Assembly: GCF_002953935.1 (NCBI RefSeq)
Contig: NZ_CP026514.1
Location: 372,001-436,000, forward strand
Direction: 5' to 3'
Source of the DNA: Arthrobacter sp. PGP41
GTDB taxonomy: Bacteria; Actinomycetota; Actinomycetes; Actinomycetales; Micrococcaceae
DNA length: 64,000 nt
The translations under genes were made by a program, and so were the position numbers. Numbering within the stretch: the stretch's first letter is position 1; every line of letters begins with the position of its first letter. Shown here in pieces: positions 8,692 through 17,758 of this stretch. The notes below the pieces were generated by a model. That model ran no database searches and was not told the origin of the DNA. It saw only the letters and a list, made by a program, of their open reading frames with translations.

Positions 8692-9723
8692 TTCCGCGAA
8701 CTCAATGGACGGGACGATTGCGCCGGCGTCCCGCTCCACGAAGTTGGTTCCGGGCGGCACCACGTCGTCGATGGCATCCAGAACTGATTCGCTGAGCTGG
8801 ACGTCCGCTGCCCGCAGGTACGCCTGCAGGTGTTCCTCGCTGCGGGGCCCGATGATGACGCTGCTGATGGCGGGGTGGCTGAGGGCGAAGCCGATGGCAA
8901 GGTCCACCAGCGAAAGCTCCAGCTTGTCCGCCAGGCGGGCCAGGGCGTCCGCGGCGTGGAGCTTCCGTTCGCTGGAGGGGCCGGAGATGTCGTACCGGCC
9001 CGGAAGCGAATGCACCCGGGTGGGCGCCTTGCTTGCCTCGAGCGTGAAGTCGCCGGACAGCCAGCCGCCGGCGAGCGGCCCGTAGGCCAGGACACCAAGC
9101 CCGTACTGCTGGGCGATAGGGAAGACGTCGCGCTCGTTGCCGCGCACCAGCATGGAGTACGGCACCTGGTTTCCCAGCGGCGGGATGAGGTGGTTGGTGG
9201 TGGCCAGCCACTGTGCCTCCACAAGCTGGGCCGGGGTGAAGACGGACGTGCCGTAGTAGAGGATCTTGCCCTGGCGGATGAGGTCGTTGAGGGTGGTGAT
9301 GGTTTCCAGGACATCGGTGTTGTAGTCCGGCCGGTGTGCCTGGTAGAGGTCGATCCGGTCTGTCTGGAGCCGGCGGAGGCTGCCCTCCACTGCCTGGGTG
9401 ATCCAGCGGCGGGAGTTTCCGGAGTGGGCGGGGTTGGCGCTCATCTGCCCATGGAACTTGGTGGCGAGGAAGACGTCGTCGCGCCGTCCGCGCAGCGCCC
9501 GGCCCACCACCTGTTCCGACTCGCCCTGCGAGTAGACATCGGCGGTGTCGACGGCCGTGATCCCGGCGTCCAGCGCCGCCTGGATGATCCGGATGCCCTC
9601 ATCGGCGCCGGTGGGGGCGCCGTGCGGGCCGCCGTTGCCCTCGCCAAAATTCATGGTGCCCAAAGTGAGCGGGCTGACCGGGGCTCCCGACCGCCCGAAT
9701 ACCCGCAGTTCGCTGAGGCTCAT
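8677..9723 (-). CDS. aldo/keto reductase
   Basis: A 348-residue NADPH-dependent (beta/alpha)8 reductase. GGGAGG seven bases before ATG 9723 supports the start MSLSELRVFG over an in-frame ATG nine codons upstream. Catalytic motifs are DTADVYSQGESE (Asp, Tyr), FLATKFHGQM (Lys) and LYQAHRPD (His). The pattern is that of the AKR11/12-like subgroup with the insert SANPAHSGNSRRWITQ. The physiological carbonyl substrate is not apparent. It is transcribed alone, convergent with the DMT exporter. Confidence 0.88.
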   Translation of the reverse strand: MSLSELRVFGRSGAPVSPLTLGTMNFGEGNGGPHGAPTGADEGIRIIQAALDAGITAVDTADVYSQGESEQVVGRALRGRRDDVFLATKFHGQMSANPAHSGNSRRWITQAVEGSLRRLQTDRIDLYQAHRPDYNTDVLETITTLNDLIRQGKILYYGTSVFTPAQLVEAQWLATTNHLIPPLGNQVPYSMLVRGNERDVFPIAQQYGLGVLAYGPLAGGWLSGDFTLEASKAPTRVHSLPGRYDISGPSSERKLHAADALARLADKLELSLVDLAIGFALSHPAISSVIIGPRSEEHLQAYLRAADVQLSESVLDAIDDVVPPGTNFVERDAGAIVPSIEFAELRRR

Positions 9724-9905
9724 CCCCGGTTCCTCCCGTTGCGTTGCCACTGATGCCTTCGATCGTCATGAGGCTACACAGCTTCACCAGGAGGCGGCAG
9801 GTGTATGCCTTAGTCCTTCGCTTTTCTTCGCACGGAGTAACGCAGGAGCGCCGGCGTGACGAATTGTGGCGGGCGTTTTCCCCGTGGCTTCGCCTATATT
9901 GAGGG

Positions 9906-10640
9906 ATGGGCACTACCCGCGATGACGAACAATTCATTAGGTTGCACGACCTGATCATTGGCAGCCCTAATGTGAACGACTTCCTCACGGAGCTGTCCGG
10001 ACTGGCAGCATCCGCCCTGAGTGAGTCGGTGGGTTCGCTGGTAGAATGCGGTGTGACACTGCGGCGGCGTAAGCGCAGCATCACGGTGGCGGGCAGCAGT
10101 GACCGGGCCAGGGAACTGGACAGGCTGGAGCAGGTTCTTGGTGACGGCCCGTGCCTGGCATCGCTGCAAACCATGCGGCCTGTTGTCCTGGCTGACGTGG
10201 AAACAGATACCCGCTGGCCGGAGTTCCAAAAGATTTTGGCTACCAGCGGCTGCCGGAGCGTGCTGGGCGTACCTCTCGCCCTCGATGACAGCCAGGCGGC
10301 TGCCCTGAACTTCTTCTCCTCGGAACCCGGCGTCTTCACCAGCGCCGTCATCAGCAAGGCACAGGGCTTTGCTGACCAGGCCCGGCGGGCGCTCCAGCTG
10401 GCCCTGCAGATCGCGGACGCGCGGAACTTGGCTGACGACCTTTCCGCCGCCCTGCAGAACCGCACCACCATTGACTTGGCATGCGGTGTGATCATGGCCC
10501 AGAACCGTTGTTCGCAGGAAGAAGCCATGGCCCTGCTCACCAAGGCGTCCAGCCACCGGAACCAGAAGCTGAGGGACCTTGCGGCGGAAGTCCTGAGCCG
10601 GGTGAGCTCGGGCCCGGTCAGCACACACTTTGATCCGTAG
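9906..10640 (+). CDS. GAF and ANTAR domain RNA-binding regulator
   Basis: A 244-residue protein with an N-terminal GAF-like sensor (about residues 15-165, with DGPCLASLQTMRPVVLADVETDTRW) and a C-terminal ANTAR domain (about residues 180-238, ALQNRTTIDLACGVIMAQNRCSQEEAMALLTKAS). ANTAR domains bind paired hairpins in nascent RNA and act as antiterminators. GAF-ANTAR proteins are common in actinobacteria and often respond to light, redox or small ligands. There is no adjacent kinase, so the input is unknown. A T-rich, low-GC stretch before 9906 could hold its promoter. Confidence 0.88.
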   Translation: MGTTRDDEQFIRLHDLIIGSPNVNDFLTELSGLAASALSESVGSLVECGVTLRRRKRSITVAGSSDRARELDRLEQVLGDGPCLASLQTMRPVVLADVETDTRWPEFQKILATSGCRSVLGVPLALDDSQAAALNFFSSEPGVFTSAVISKAQGFADQARRALQLALQIADARNLADDLSAALQNRTTIDLACGVIMAQNRCSQEEAMALLTKASSHRNQKLRDLAAEVLSRVSSGPVSTHFDP

Positions 10641-10652
10641 CCCCGCGAGCTC

Positions 10653-10772
10653 TCAACGTATACAGCCTGCAAGGGGCAGCCACTGTGGAGGCGCCTGCCC
10701 GGGCAGCTCCACCCTGGCGGTGGTTCCGGTGGGGACTTCGATTTCCACTGCGTGTCCCGCCGGTTTCGTCTG
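10653..10772 (-). pseudogene. possible remnant of a glycosidase C-terminus (alpha-L-rhamnosidase-like)
   Basis: On the minus strand, between two plus-strand genes, about 39 codons ending at a stop read QTKPAGHAVEIEVPTGTTAR then VELPGQAPPQWLPLAGCIR, with C/G-ending codons. The phrase EIEVPTGTTARVELPG resembles the final beta-sandwich of GH78 alpha-L-rhamnosidases. No catalytic domain is present upstream, where malQ begins instead. I read it as a decayed or recombined gene end. A chance frame is the alternative. Confidence 0.3.
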
Positions 10773-10896
10773 GGCGCCGCCCTGCAATAATCTGAACCAA
10801 CGGTTGTGCGCGGGGGTGCAGGCGCCCCGGTACAACAGGCAGCAACAGGCAGCACTGTAAGTTCGGGCCACATCACACCAGACGAGGCGGACACGC

Positions 10897-13131
10897 ATGA
10901 CGGCTTCAGACCAGCAGCACTCATATCCTCCAGGGATGCCAACTGATCCTCCGGGCCCCCTGCCTGCTGCGGGGGAAGCTGCTGCCGGCGGGGCCGTCGA
11001 CCCCCACCTGCTCCAGAAGCTCGCGGACGCCCATGGTGTGGGCACTTCCTTCCAGGGCTGGGTCGGGCTTCCGCACACTGTGGCCGAAAGTACCCTGATC
11101 AAGGTCCTGGCTGCCCTGGGCGTGAAGGCGGACACCAACCCGGCGATTGAGGCCGCGCTGGCGGAAGCGGAACTGGCGCCGTGGCGGCGGATGCTGCCTC
11201 CCGCCGTCGTCATCCAGCATGGCGAGCCGGCGCTGGTCCCGGTCCATGTGCCCGACGGTGCCGCTGTCCGGCTGGGCATTGCCCTCGAGGACGGTGCAGG
11301 CACCGTGGACGCTGTCCAGCAGGACGTTTGGGAACAGCCTGTGGATGTGGACGGCGTGTCCACCGGCCGTGCCACGTTCGCCCTCCCGCAGGACCTGCCG
11401 CTTGGCTGGCACACCCTGACCGCCGAGTCCGGCGGCGCCACCGCCACGGCCACCCTGGTAGTGACGCCGCGCCAGCTGACAACCGCCACGCCCCTCGAAC
11501 AACGCCGCGGCTGGGGGCTTGCCACGCAGCTCTATTCCGTGCGCTCCAAACGGTCCTGGGGCATTGGCGACTTCGCCGACCTGGCTGACCTTGCTGCCAT
11601 CAGCGGTGAGCGGGGGGCCGACTACGTGCTGGTCAACCCGCTCCATGCGGCCGAACCGGTGCCGCCGGTGCAAGCGTCCCCGTATTCGCCGTCCACGCGC
11701 CGGTTCTTCAACCCGCTCTACATCCGCATCGAAGCCATTCCCGAGCTGGCCTACCTGAAGCCGCGCAGGCGGGCCGCGGTTGAAAAGCTTCGGGAGGAAG
11801 TCGCCGGGCTCAACAAGGAGGCCGGCCGGCTGGACCGGGACGCCGTCTATGCCGCCAAACTCCAGGCCCTGGAAATGCTCTACCACGCCCGCCGGTCCCC
11901 GGCCCGGCAGGCCGCATTTGACGAGTTCTGCCGGATCTCCGGGACCGGGCTGGACGATTTCGCGCTCTGGTCCGCCATCCGCGAAGACGTCGCGCCGGAC
12001 GATCCCCTGTGGACGGATCCGGCCACTTCCCTGGGCACACCGCAGGCTGAAGCACTGCGCGAAAAGCTTGCGGACAGGATCGGATTCCACCGCTGGCTGC
12101 AGTGGATCTGCGATGAGCAGCTCGAGGAGGCCCAGAAGGCGGCCCTGCGTTCCGGAATGCGCCTGGGCGTGGTGCACGACCTCGCCGTCGGCGTGGACCA
12201 CAGCAGCGCCGATGCCTGGACGCTCCGCCACGTGCTGGCTCCCGGCACAAGCGTGGGCGCACCGCCGGACATGTACAACCAGCAGGGCCAGGACTGGGGG
12301 CAGCCGCCGTGGCATCCCGCCCGCCTGGCCGAAGCCGGCTACATTCCGTTCCGGAACATGCTGGCCACCGTTCTGCGGCACGCCGGCGGCATCCGCGTGG
12401 ACCACATCCTTGGCCTTTTCCGGCTCTGGTGGATCCCGGTGGGAAACGCCCCCGGTGACGGCGCCTACGTCCGCTACGACCATGAGGCGCTGATCGGCAT
12501 CCTCGCCCTGGAGGCCCAGCGCGCCGGCGCCGTGGTAATCGGCGAGGACCTGGGCACCTTCGAACCGTGGGTGCGTGACTACCTTGCCGCCCGCGGCATC
12601 CTGGGAACGTCCATCCTTTGGTTTGAGTACGACGGCGATTCCCCCCTTGCGCCGGAAAAGTACCGGACGCAGGCACTTTCCAGCGTCAACACCCACGACC
12701 TTCCGCCCACGGCCGGCTACCTGGCCGGTGACCACGTGGCGCTCCGCAGCGGGCTGGGCCTCCTGGAGCGGTCCGAGGCGGAGGAGCGGGCCGAGCACCA
12801 CGCCTCACTGGAGAAGATGCTGGCCCTGGTACGGGAGCGTGGCTACCTGCCGGGTGGCACGGGCTCCCTGGCGGAAACCGAGGAACAGACCATCGAGGCA
12901 CTGCATCTCCTGCTCACCCAGACGCCGTCGATCCTGCTGGGCGTTGCCCTCGTGGACGCCGTGGGGGAGCGCCGCGTCCAGAACCAGCCCGGCACCACCG
13001 AGGCCCTGTACCCCAACTGGCAGGTTCCGCTGGGCGGGCCTGACGGCAAGCCGGTATTCCTTGACGACCTTCCCGCCAACGCGCGGTTCAACTCGCTGCT
13101 CGCAGCGGTGGACGGTGCGCTGCGCAGCTAA
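10897..13131 (+). CDS. malQ: 4-alpha-glucanotransferase (amylomaltase)
   Basis: A 744-residue GH77 enzyme that transfers alpha-1,4-glucan segments and releases glucose during maltodextrin use. The N-terminal 180 residues form the extra domain seen in actinobacterial and enteric MalQ. The catalytic barrel follows from RRGWGLATQLYSVRSKRSWGIGDFADL. The nucleophile lies in GIRVDHILGLFRLWW (Asp502) and the acid/base in IGEDLGT (Glu550). SSVNTHDLPPTAGY and NQPGTTEALYPNW are further conserved blocks. It starts at ATG 10897, though ATG 10936 is also in frame. It is convergent with the secreted amylase gene and belongs functionally with that gene and the GH65 operon at 55807. Confidence 0.93.
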   Translation: MTASDQQHSYPPGMPTDPPGPLPAAGEAAAGGAVDPHLLQKLADAHGVGTSFQGWVGLPHTVAESTLIKVLAALGVKADTNPAIEAALAEAELAPWRRMLPPAVVIQHGEPALVPVHVPDGAAVRLGIALEDGAGTVDAVQQDVWEQPVDVDGVSTGRATFALPQDLPLGWHTLTAESGGATATATLVVTPRQLTTATPLEQRRGWGLATQLYSVRSKRSWGIGDFADLADLAAISGERGADYVLVNPLHAAEPVPPVQASPYSPSTRRFFNPLYIRIEAIPELAYLKPRRRAAVEKLREEVAGLNKEAGRLDRDAVYAAKLQALEMLYHARRSPARQAAFDEFCRISGTGLDDFALWSAIREDVAPDDPLWTDPATSLGTPQAEALREKLADRIGFHRWLQWICDEQLEEAQKAALRSGMRLGVVHDLAVGVDHSSADAWTLRHVLAPGTSVGAPPDMYNQQGQDWGQPPWHPARLAEAGYIPFRNMLATVLRHAGGIRVDHILGLFRLWWIPVGNAPGDGAYVRYDHEALIGILALEAQRAGAVVIGEDLGTFEPWVRDYLAARGILGTSILWFEYDGDSPLAPEKYRTQALSSVNTHDLPPTAGYLAGDHVALRSGLGLLERSEAEERAEHHASLEKMLALVRERGYLPGGTGSLAETEEQTIEALHLLLTQTPSILLGVALVDAVGERRVQNQPGTTEALYPNWQVPLGGPDGKPVFLDDLPANARFNSLLAAVDGALRS

Positions 13132-13198
13132 ACGCCACGTGGGCCCACACCCGCAGGGTTCCCTGGCCGAGCTTGCGAGGCTAGGGCGCGGGTGGGGA

Positions 13199-13247
13199 GG
13201 GTCACTTCCCGCCCATCCAAAGCTCTGGATTGGACGGGAAGTGACCC
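13199..13247. terminator. long palindrome between convergent malQ and amylase genes
   Basis: GGGTCACTTCCCG (13199-13211) and CGGGAAGTGACCC (13235-13247) are perfect 13-base arms. Inner bases CCCATCCA and TGGATTGG extend the stem imperfectly. It probably serves as a bidirectional terminator. The GGGTCACTT word recurs in the palindrome at 62118. Confidence 0.6.
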
Positions 13248-13277
13248 CGCGATTTCTGCCCTGGCGGAACGGCTCCG

Positions 13278-16200
13278 CTAGCTAGCCGTAATCAGGTGGC
13301 TGAAGTGGTCGTAGCGGAAGGTGACCGGGCCGCCGTCGTGCTTGTATGCGATGTTGCCGCCCGGGGAACTCCCTCCCGCGCCGTAGCTGACGTTCCAGGA
13401 CCGGTCCAGGGCGGCCTTGAACTCGTACGTGCCCGCGGGCAGGTTCGGCACTGCCAGCTTCCAGACGAGTCCTGCCGGGTCCAGCACCAGCTGCGCCTGG
13501 TCGCAGGCCGGATCCCAGTCCTTGATGCAGCCCAGCTCGCTGTTCATGCTCCCCGCAGCCGCAACGGCGCCGGGCTGCTGGGAGGCGTACACGGCCGTGA
13601 TCACGTGCGTGCTGTTGTCATAGCGGAACGTCACGGGGCCGCCCGGATGGTCCAGGGCGATGTTCGGCCCGTTGAGCTTGCCGCCGGCGCCGTAGTTCTC
13701 CGCCCAGCCGCCGTTCAGCGCGGCCTTGTACTCGTACTGGCCGGCGGGCAGGTCCACCGTGAGCCGCCAGATCTTGTCGGCCGGGTCCAGTGTCATCTTT
13801 GCCTGGGAACAGGTGGGCTCCCAGGGCGCCGCGCAGCCCATGGCCGTGTTCAGGGATCCAACCACGGTCACTGAGCCGGGCTGCGGGGCATCTCCCACCG
13901 TGACGGTCCTGGCCTCGCTGGCCACGCTGAAACCGGGGCCGGTCATTGTGGCCCGGTATGCCACCTTGGTGCCGTCCTCAAGCCTCGAGATGTCGTCCGT
14001 GGCCGAGTAAACGGGTGAGGACCCGTCGGTGGCAACCGTGGTCCACTCGCCGCCGGCCACGCTGCGTTCGAAGGTAACCACGTGGCTGGCCTTCTCGGGA
14101 TCGACCGTGGCGCTGAGCTCCACCGAGCCTTTCACGTTGCTGCCTTCCACCGGCTTCTGCAGCGTGATGACGGGCGCGGGAACGTTTGCCGTGCGGGACT
14201 CTGAAGTGGCGGTGTGCCCGCCGTTGTCCAGTACGGTGGCGCGGTACTCCATCGCTGTGCCGGCGTCGAAGGCCGCCACGTCGTGGAAGACCTGGTACGG
14301 GGCAGTGTCATCAGTGCCGATGGGCGTCCAGTCCCCGCCTGCCGCCCTGGCTTCGAAGGTGACCTCATAGAACGAGGAACCGCCGACGTCGGCCGTCACC
14401 TTGAGGCGCCCGTTGTCACCCTGCGCGGGTGCCGGGTCCTGGAGGACGACGGCGGGTGCTTCCTTGGAGTGCGGGATCCTGCCGGAGGACTGGTACACCA
14501 CGGCGGAAAGCGGCGGGACGGTGACGGTCAGCCTGCCGTCCGCGGAAGTCTTCGCCTCGTCTGCGCCTTCGCCGTACATCCGCGTGTAGGTGCGCTTGGC
14601 AATGTAGGCGGGCACCTCTGCGGTCTGTGCCTGTTCGCTGTTATTCAGCGCCACCACGTACTCGCGCTGGTCCGCCGCATCCGTGCGGGAGAAGGCGTAG
14701 ATGCCGGGTCCGTCGGAGGCATAGCGGTGCTGGTGGGCGCCGTCGCGCAGGGCCGGGTGCTCCTTGGTGAGTGCGGCGAGCTCGCTGATCTTGCTGTACA
14801 GCGGGTGCCCGGGGTTGAAGTTGTCCTCGGCGTGCGTGGCGTCGGTGCCCAGCAGGTCGTCGTCGAGGTATGCCTCCACTTTGCTGGGGAAGAGGGTCTG
14901 GCGTGCGTCCTGGTCACCGCCGGGGCCGGTGAAGCCCTGCTCGTCCCCGTAATAGATCACGGGGTTGCCGCGGGAGAAGTACATCAGTTCGTGGGCCAGC
15001 CGGTCGCGGGCCACCTTTTCGTCGTCCGTTGCTCCGGGGTTGTCCGCGGCGATGAAGCTGCCGATGCGGCCCATGTCGTGGTTTCCCAGGAAGGTGGGCA
15101 GCTGGTACACGTTCGAATCCGCATCCGTGTACCAGTCATCGCCCGCGAAGAAGGTCTCCAGGGCGCGGGTGTCCTGGCCCTTGGAGGCGAAGCTCCGCGC
15201 GGCCTCCTGGAACGGGAAGTCCAGGACAGCCTGCATCTGGTTGCGGGTGGTGAACTGGGAGGTGAAGCTCTTGGTGGTGTCGAAGACCTCGCCGAACATA
15301 AAGAACTCGTCCTTGCCCTGCTCCTTGGCGTAGTTGAGGACGTCCGGGCCGAATTCCTGCCAGAACTCGTTGTTGACGTGCTTCATGGTGTCGATCCGGA
15401 AGCCGTCCACGCCGAAGTCCCCGATCCAGGCCTTGTAGATGTCCTTCATGCCGCTGACCACTTTGGGGTGTTCGGTGAAGAGGTCATCCAGGCCGAAGAA
15501 GTCGCCGTAGTAGGCGTCCTCACCCGCGAAGGTTGTGTCGCCGCGGTTGTGGTACAGCGTGGGGTCGTTCAGCCAGGCGGGGACCTTCAGGTCCTGCTCT
15601 TCGGCTGTCAGTTCGGGGATGTAGGGGAAGGATTCCAGCGGGTCGAGTTGCGGGAAGCTGTCCGAGCCGGCGTAATCCCGGTCGTCGAACGCCACGCCAT
15701 CCGCGCTCTTGTAGGGCACTTCATCTTTGGAGACGTATCCCTGGCGAGCGCCGTCCTTGTAGCTGATGACATCAGCCGTGTGGTTGGTGATGATATCGAA
15801 ATACACCTTCATGCCGCGGCTGTGGGCCTCATCAATGAGGGCTTTGAGCTCGGCATTCGTGCCCAGGTGCGGATCGATCTGGGTAAAGTCGGTGATCCAG
15901 TAGCCGTGGTATCCGGCCGATCCGTCCTCTTTCTGCACCGCTTTGTTCTTGAAGCTGGGGGTGAGCCAGATGGAGGTGGTGCCGAGGCCCTGGATGTAGT
16001 CGATCTTGTCCAGGAGGCCCGCAAGGTCTCCGCCGTTGTAGAACCCCTTGTTCGTAGGGTCGAAGCCGGACACCATGGGATCGCTGCCCAGGCCGCCCTG
16101 GTCATTTGCCCTGCTTCCGTTGCTGAAGCGGTCCGCCATCACAAAGTAGAAGTTCTCATCCGTTACGGGGGCGCGGAGTGAGTGAAGGGCCGACGCCGAC

Positions 16201-16373
16201 CCAGGGTCTTTGGGGCCAGGTGCAGCCTGGGCGGGAAGGACTGCCGCGGAGGCGGCGACGGCGGCTGCCAGCAGTCCGGCGGCAACAGCCCGGGCCGGCG
16301 CGGCCGGGGGTTTGGTGGATCCTGGAGACTTTCGGGCGCGTGGGGGCGCGCTGGGACGGGTGCGGAATATCAA
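13278..16373 (-). CDS. secreted GH13 alpha-amylase/pullulanase-type enzyme with tandem X25 domains
   Basis: A 1031-residue exported glycoside hydrolase, TTG start with AGGAAGG nine bases upstream. A long basic N-region and hydrophobic core end at LPAQAAPG, giving cleavage near residue 50. The GH13 barrel (about 70-640) has INHTAD-type DIITNHTAD, nucleophile Asp328 (DGFRIDTMKH), acid/base Glu362 (MFGEVFD) and His432-Asp433 (FLGNHDMG). Two Ig-like/FnIII-like segments follow (about 650-830). Two tandem X25-type modules close the protein (about 833-931 and 935-1031), each with FRYD near its end and a Cys pair. Such modules occur in amylopullulanases, so it probably degrades starch or pullulan outside the cell. 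A MalR-type operator lies upstream at 16488. Confidence 0.92.
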   Translation of the reverse strand: MIFRTRPSAPPRARKSPGSTKPPAAPARAVAAGLLAAAVAASAAVLPAQAAPGPKDPGSASALHSLRAPVTDENFYFVMADRFSNGSRANDQGGLGSDPMVSGFDPTNKGFYNGGDLAGLLDKIDYIQGLGTTSIWLTPSFKNKAVQKEDGSAGYHGYWITDFTQIDPHLGTNAELKALIDEAHSRGMKVYFDIITNHTADVISYKDGARQGYVSKDEVPYKSADGVAFDDRDYAGSDSFPQLDPLESFPYIPELTAEEQDLKVPAWLNDPTLYHNRGDTTFAGEDAYYGDFFGLDDLFTEHPKVVSGMKDIYKAWIGDFGVDGFRIDTMKHVNNEFWQEFGPDVLNYAKEQGKDEFFMFGEVFDTTKSFTSQFTTRNQMQAVLDFPFQEAARSFASKGQDTRALETFFAGDDWYTDADSNVYQLPTFLGNHDMGRIGSFIAADNPGATDDEKVARDRLAHELMYFSRGNPVIYYGDEQGFTGPGGDQDARQTLFPSKVEAYLDDDLLGTDATHAEDNFNPGHPLYSKISELAALTKEHPALRDGAHQHRYASDGPGIYAFSRTDAADQREYVVALNNSEQAQTAEVPAYIAKRTYTRMYGEGADEAKTSADGRLTVTVPPLSAVVYQSSGRIPHSKEAPAVVLQDPAPAQGDNGRLKVTADVGGSSFYEVTFEARAAGGDWTPIGTDDTAPYQVFHDVAAFDAGTAMEYRATVLDNGGHTATSESRTANVPAPVITLQKPVEGSNVKGSVELSATVDPEKASHVVTFERSVAGGEWTTVATDGSSPVYSATDDISRLEDGTKVAYRATMTGPGFSVASEARTVTVGDAPQPGSVTVVGSLNTAMGCAAPWEPTCSQAKMTLDPADKIWRLTVDLPAGQYEYKAALNGGWAENYGAGGKLNGPNIALDHPGGPVTFRYDNSTHVITAVYASQQPGAVAAAGSMNSELGCIKDWDPACDQAQLVLDPAGLVWKLAVPNLPAGTYEFKAALDRSWNVSYGAGGSSPGGNIAYKHDGGPVTFRYDHFSHLITAS

Positions 16374-16487
16374 GGCTGAGACCTTCCTGGGAGCGGCGCT
16401 GCTGTTCAGGCTTGCCGGCGGGAAACAGCCGGCGACTGCTGTGAGGGCTCACGGGTAAGCAAGCTTCCTTGTGAGCCACGGCACAAC

Positions 16488-16501
16488 TGTAAGCGCTTGC
16501 A
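16488..16501. promoter_or_regulatory. LacI/MalR-type operator upstream of secreted amylase
   Basis: TGTAAGCGCTTGCA is a near-perfect 14-base palindrome (12 of 14 positions symmetrical) of the LacI-family maltose-regulator type, with the central CG step these regulators prefer. It lies about 115 bases before the amylase start and differs by one base from the site at 55475. Confidence 0.7.
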
Positions 16502-16582
16502 CTGAATAACTCCAGTGTTTTGCCAATGGCGTCCGCGGTTCCGCTTGGCTTCAGCGTTTCCCGCCGGCCGCCCTTTGAATGT

Positions 16583-17641
16583 TCAGCCGGGCGGCGCCAA
16601 GGCGGGGACCAGGGCAGTCGGCGACCGGACCTGCACGTCGTTGATTATCCCGGTAGGAATGCCGGTCACGTCGTCCAGGGCGAGTGTTGCCACGTTGTCA
16701 GACCGCTCGTGGGCTACGTGCAGCCACGTTCCCCTGACCAGGTGGTGGCGCGGCCAGTTTCCGCCGGTGGGCGTGTCCTGCACCGGCATCAGCTCCGTCC
16801 CGCCGGATCCAACCTTGAGTGCACTGATGATATTGGAGCCGCGGACACCCACATATGCGAAACGGCCGCCCTGGCCAAGGCAGATCTCCGCGGCGGAGTC
16901 GCCCGGAGCCCAGCCGCCGGAGGTGGCCGGACCACGGAAGATCAGCTCGAATGTCCCCGCTTCAGGCCTCACGACGAACACTTCAACGGAGTACTCGGAC
17001 ACCACGAACACATTGCCGCTATGGTGCTGCACCACGTGGCGGGGACCGCTGCCGAACGGGAGGGCAACCTCATGGTCGGCCACCAGGCCGGTGCCCGGCA
17101 CGTAGTTCCAGACCCGGAGGGTGTCGTGGCCAAGGTCCGTTGTCATGACGCGTCCGTCCGCCAGCATCAGGCTGGCATGGGCCCTGCTTTGCCGAGGTTC
17201 ATCCGGGTTGAGGCTGGCGTGCGGATCCACCGATGGTGCCGCCGGGAAGCAGCCTGTCATCCCGCCGTCGTCATCCAATCCATAGAGCAGGACCTGGCCG
17301 TCGCCCCAGCAGGCGGACGTAAGGAAGCGGCCCAGGGGGTCCACTCCCACATGGCAAGCTGCCTGTCCGGCTGGTTGTGGATCGCCGAGCGGCTCCAGTC
17401 CAAAGTCCCCGGTGCGGCGGAAAGCCCGGACCGCCCCGCGGTGCTCGGCCGCCGCGTACACCACGGGCAAGGCGGGATGAACGGCAAGGAACGACGGCGA
17501 GTCCGCCTTCACCGCCGTCCCCAGCCATTCGAGGCTTCCGTCCCTGCGCGCAGCGAGGGCACCGATGCCATCGGCACGGCCGCCTCCATCGGCGGTGTAG
17601 GTACCGGTCCAAATGAGGTCGTTCCGGGCAGGCGGGGTCAT
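16583..17641 (-). CDS. lactonase family (YbhE/Pgl-like) beta-propeller protein
   Basis: A 352-residue protein resembling the cytoplasmic seven-bladed propellers of the 6-phosphogluconolactonase YbhE/CycB family. Conserved blocks are LIWTGTYTADGGGRADGIGA at the N-terminus, PSFLAVHPALPVVYAA, ACHVGVDPLGRFLTSACWGDG, VTTDLGHDTLRVWNY and GPRHVVQHHSGNVFVVSEYS. Homologues hydrolyse 6-phosphogluconolactone in the pentose phosphate pathway, but many members are uncharacterised. It lies between the divergent operator region of the amylase gene and a plus-strand methyltransferase gene. No catalytic residue can be assigned with certainty from sequence. Confidence 0.82.
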   Translation of the reverse strand: MTPPARNDLIWTGTYTADGGGRADGIGALAARRDGSLEWLGTAVKADSPSFLAVHPALPVVYAAAEHRGAVRAFRRTGDFGLEPLGDPQPAGQAACHVGVDPLGRFLTSACWGDGQVLLYGLDDDGGMTGCFPAAPSVDPHASLNPDEPRQSRAHASLMLADGRVMTTDLGHDTLRVWNYVPGTGLVADHEVALPFGSGPRHVVQHHSGNVFVVSEYSVEVFVVRPEAGTFELIFRGPATSGGWAPGDSAAEICLGQGGRFAYVGVRGSNIISALKVGSGGTELMPVQDTPTGGNWPRHHLVRGTWLHVAHERSDNVATLALDDVTGIPTGIINDVQVRSPTALVPALAPPG

Positions 17642-17758
17642 AGGTCCATCCTGCCGACAAGCGCTGCCGTGCGGTGCAATTGGGGATTAGCATTGGACTC
17701 CATCCGGCCCAGGCCGGCTCGGCTTGTAGAAACACCCGGCCCACAGAAAGGTGTGCCC

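Noticed and set aside
14214..16181. 655-codon plus-strand frame opposite the secreted amylase
   Set aside because: Antisense shadow of a high-GC gene. The minus frame has a signal peptide, GH13 motifs and X25 modules.
16520..17758. Long upstream extension of the PrmC-like gene
   Set aside because: The extension lies antisense to the lactonase gene and lacks homology. A TTG with a good ribosome-binding site at 17759 gives a normal-length protein.
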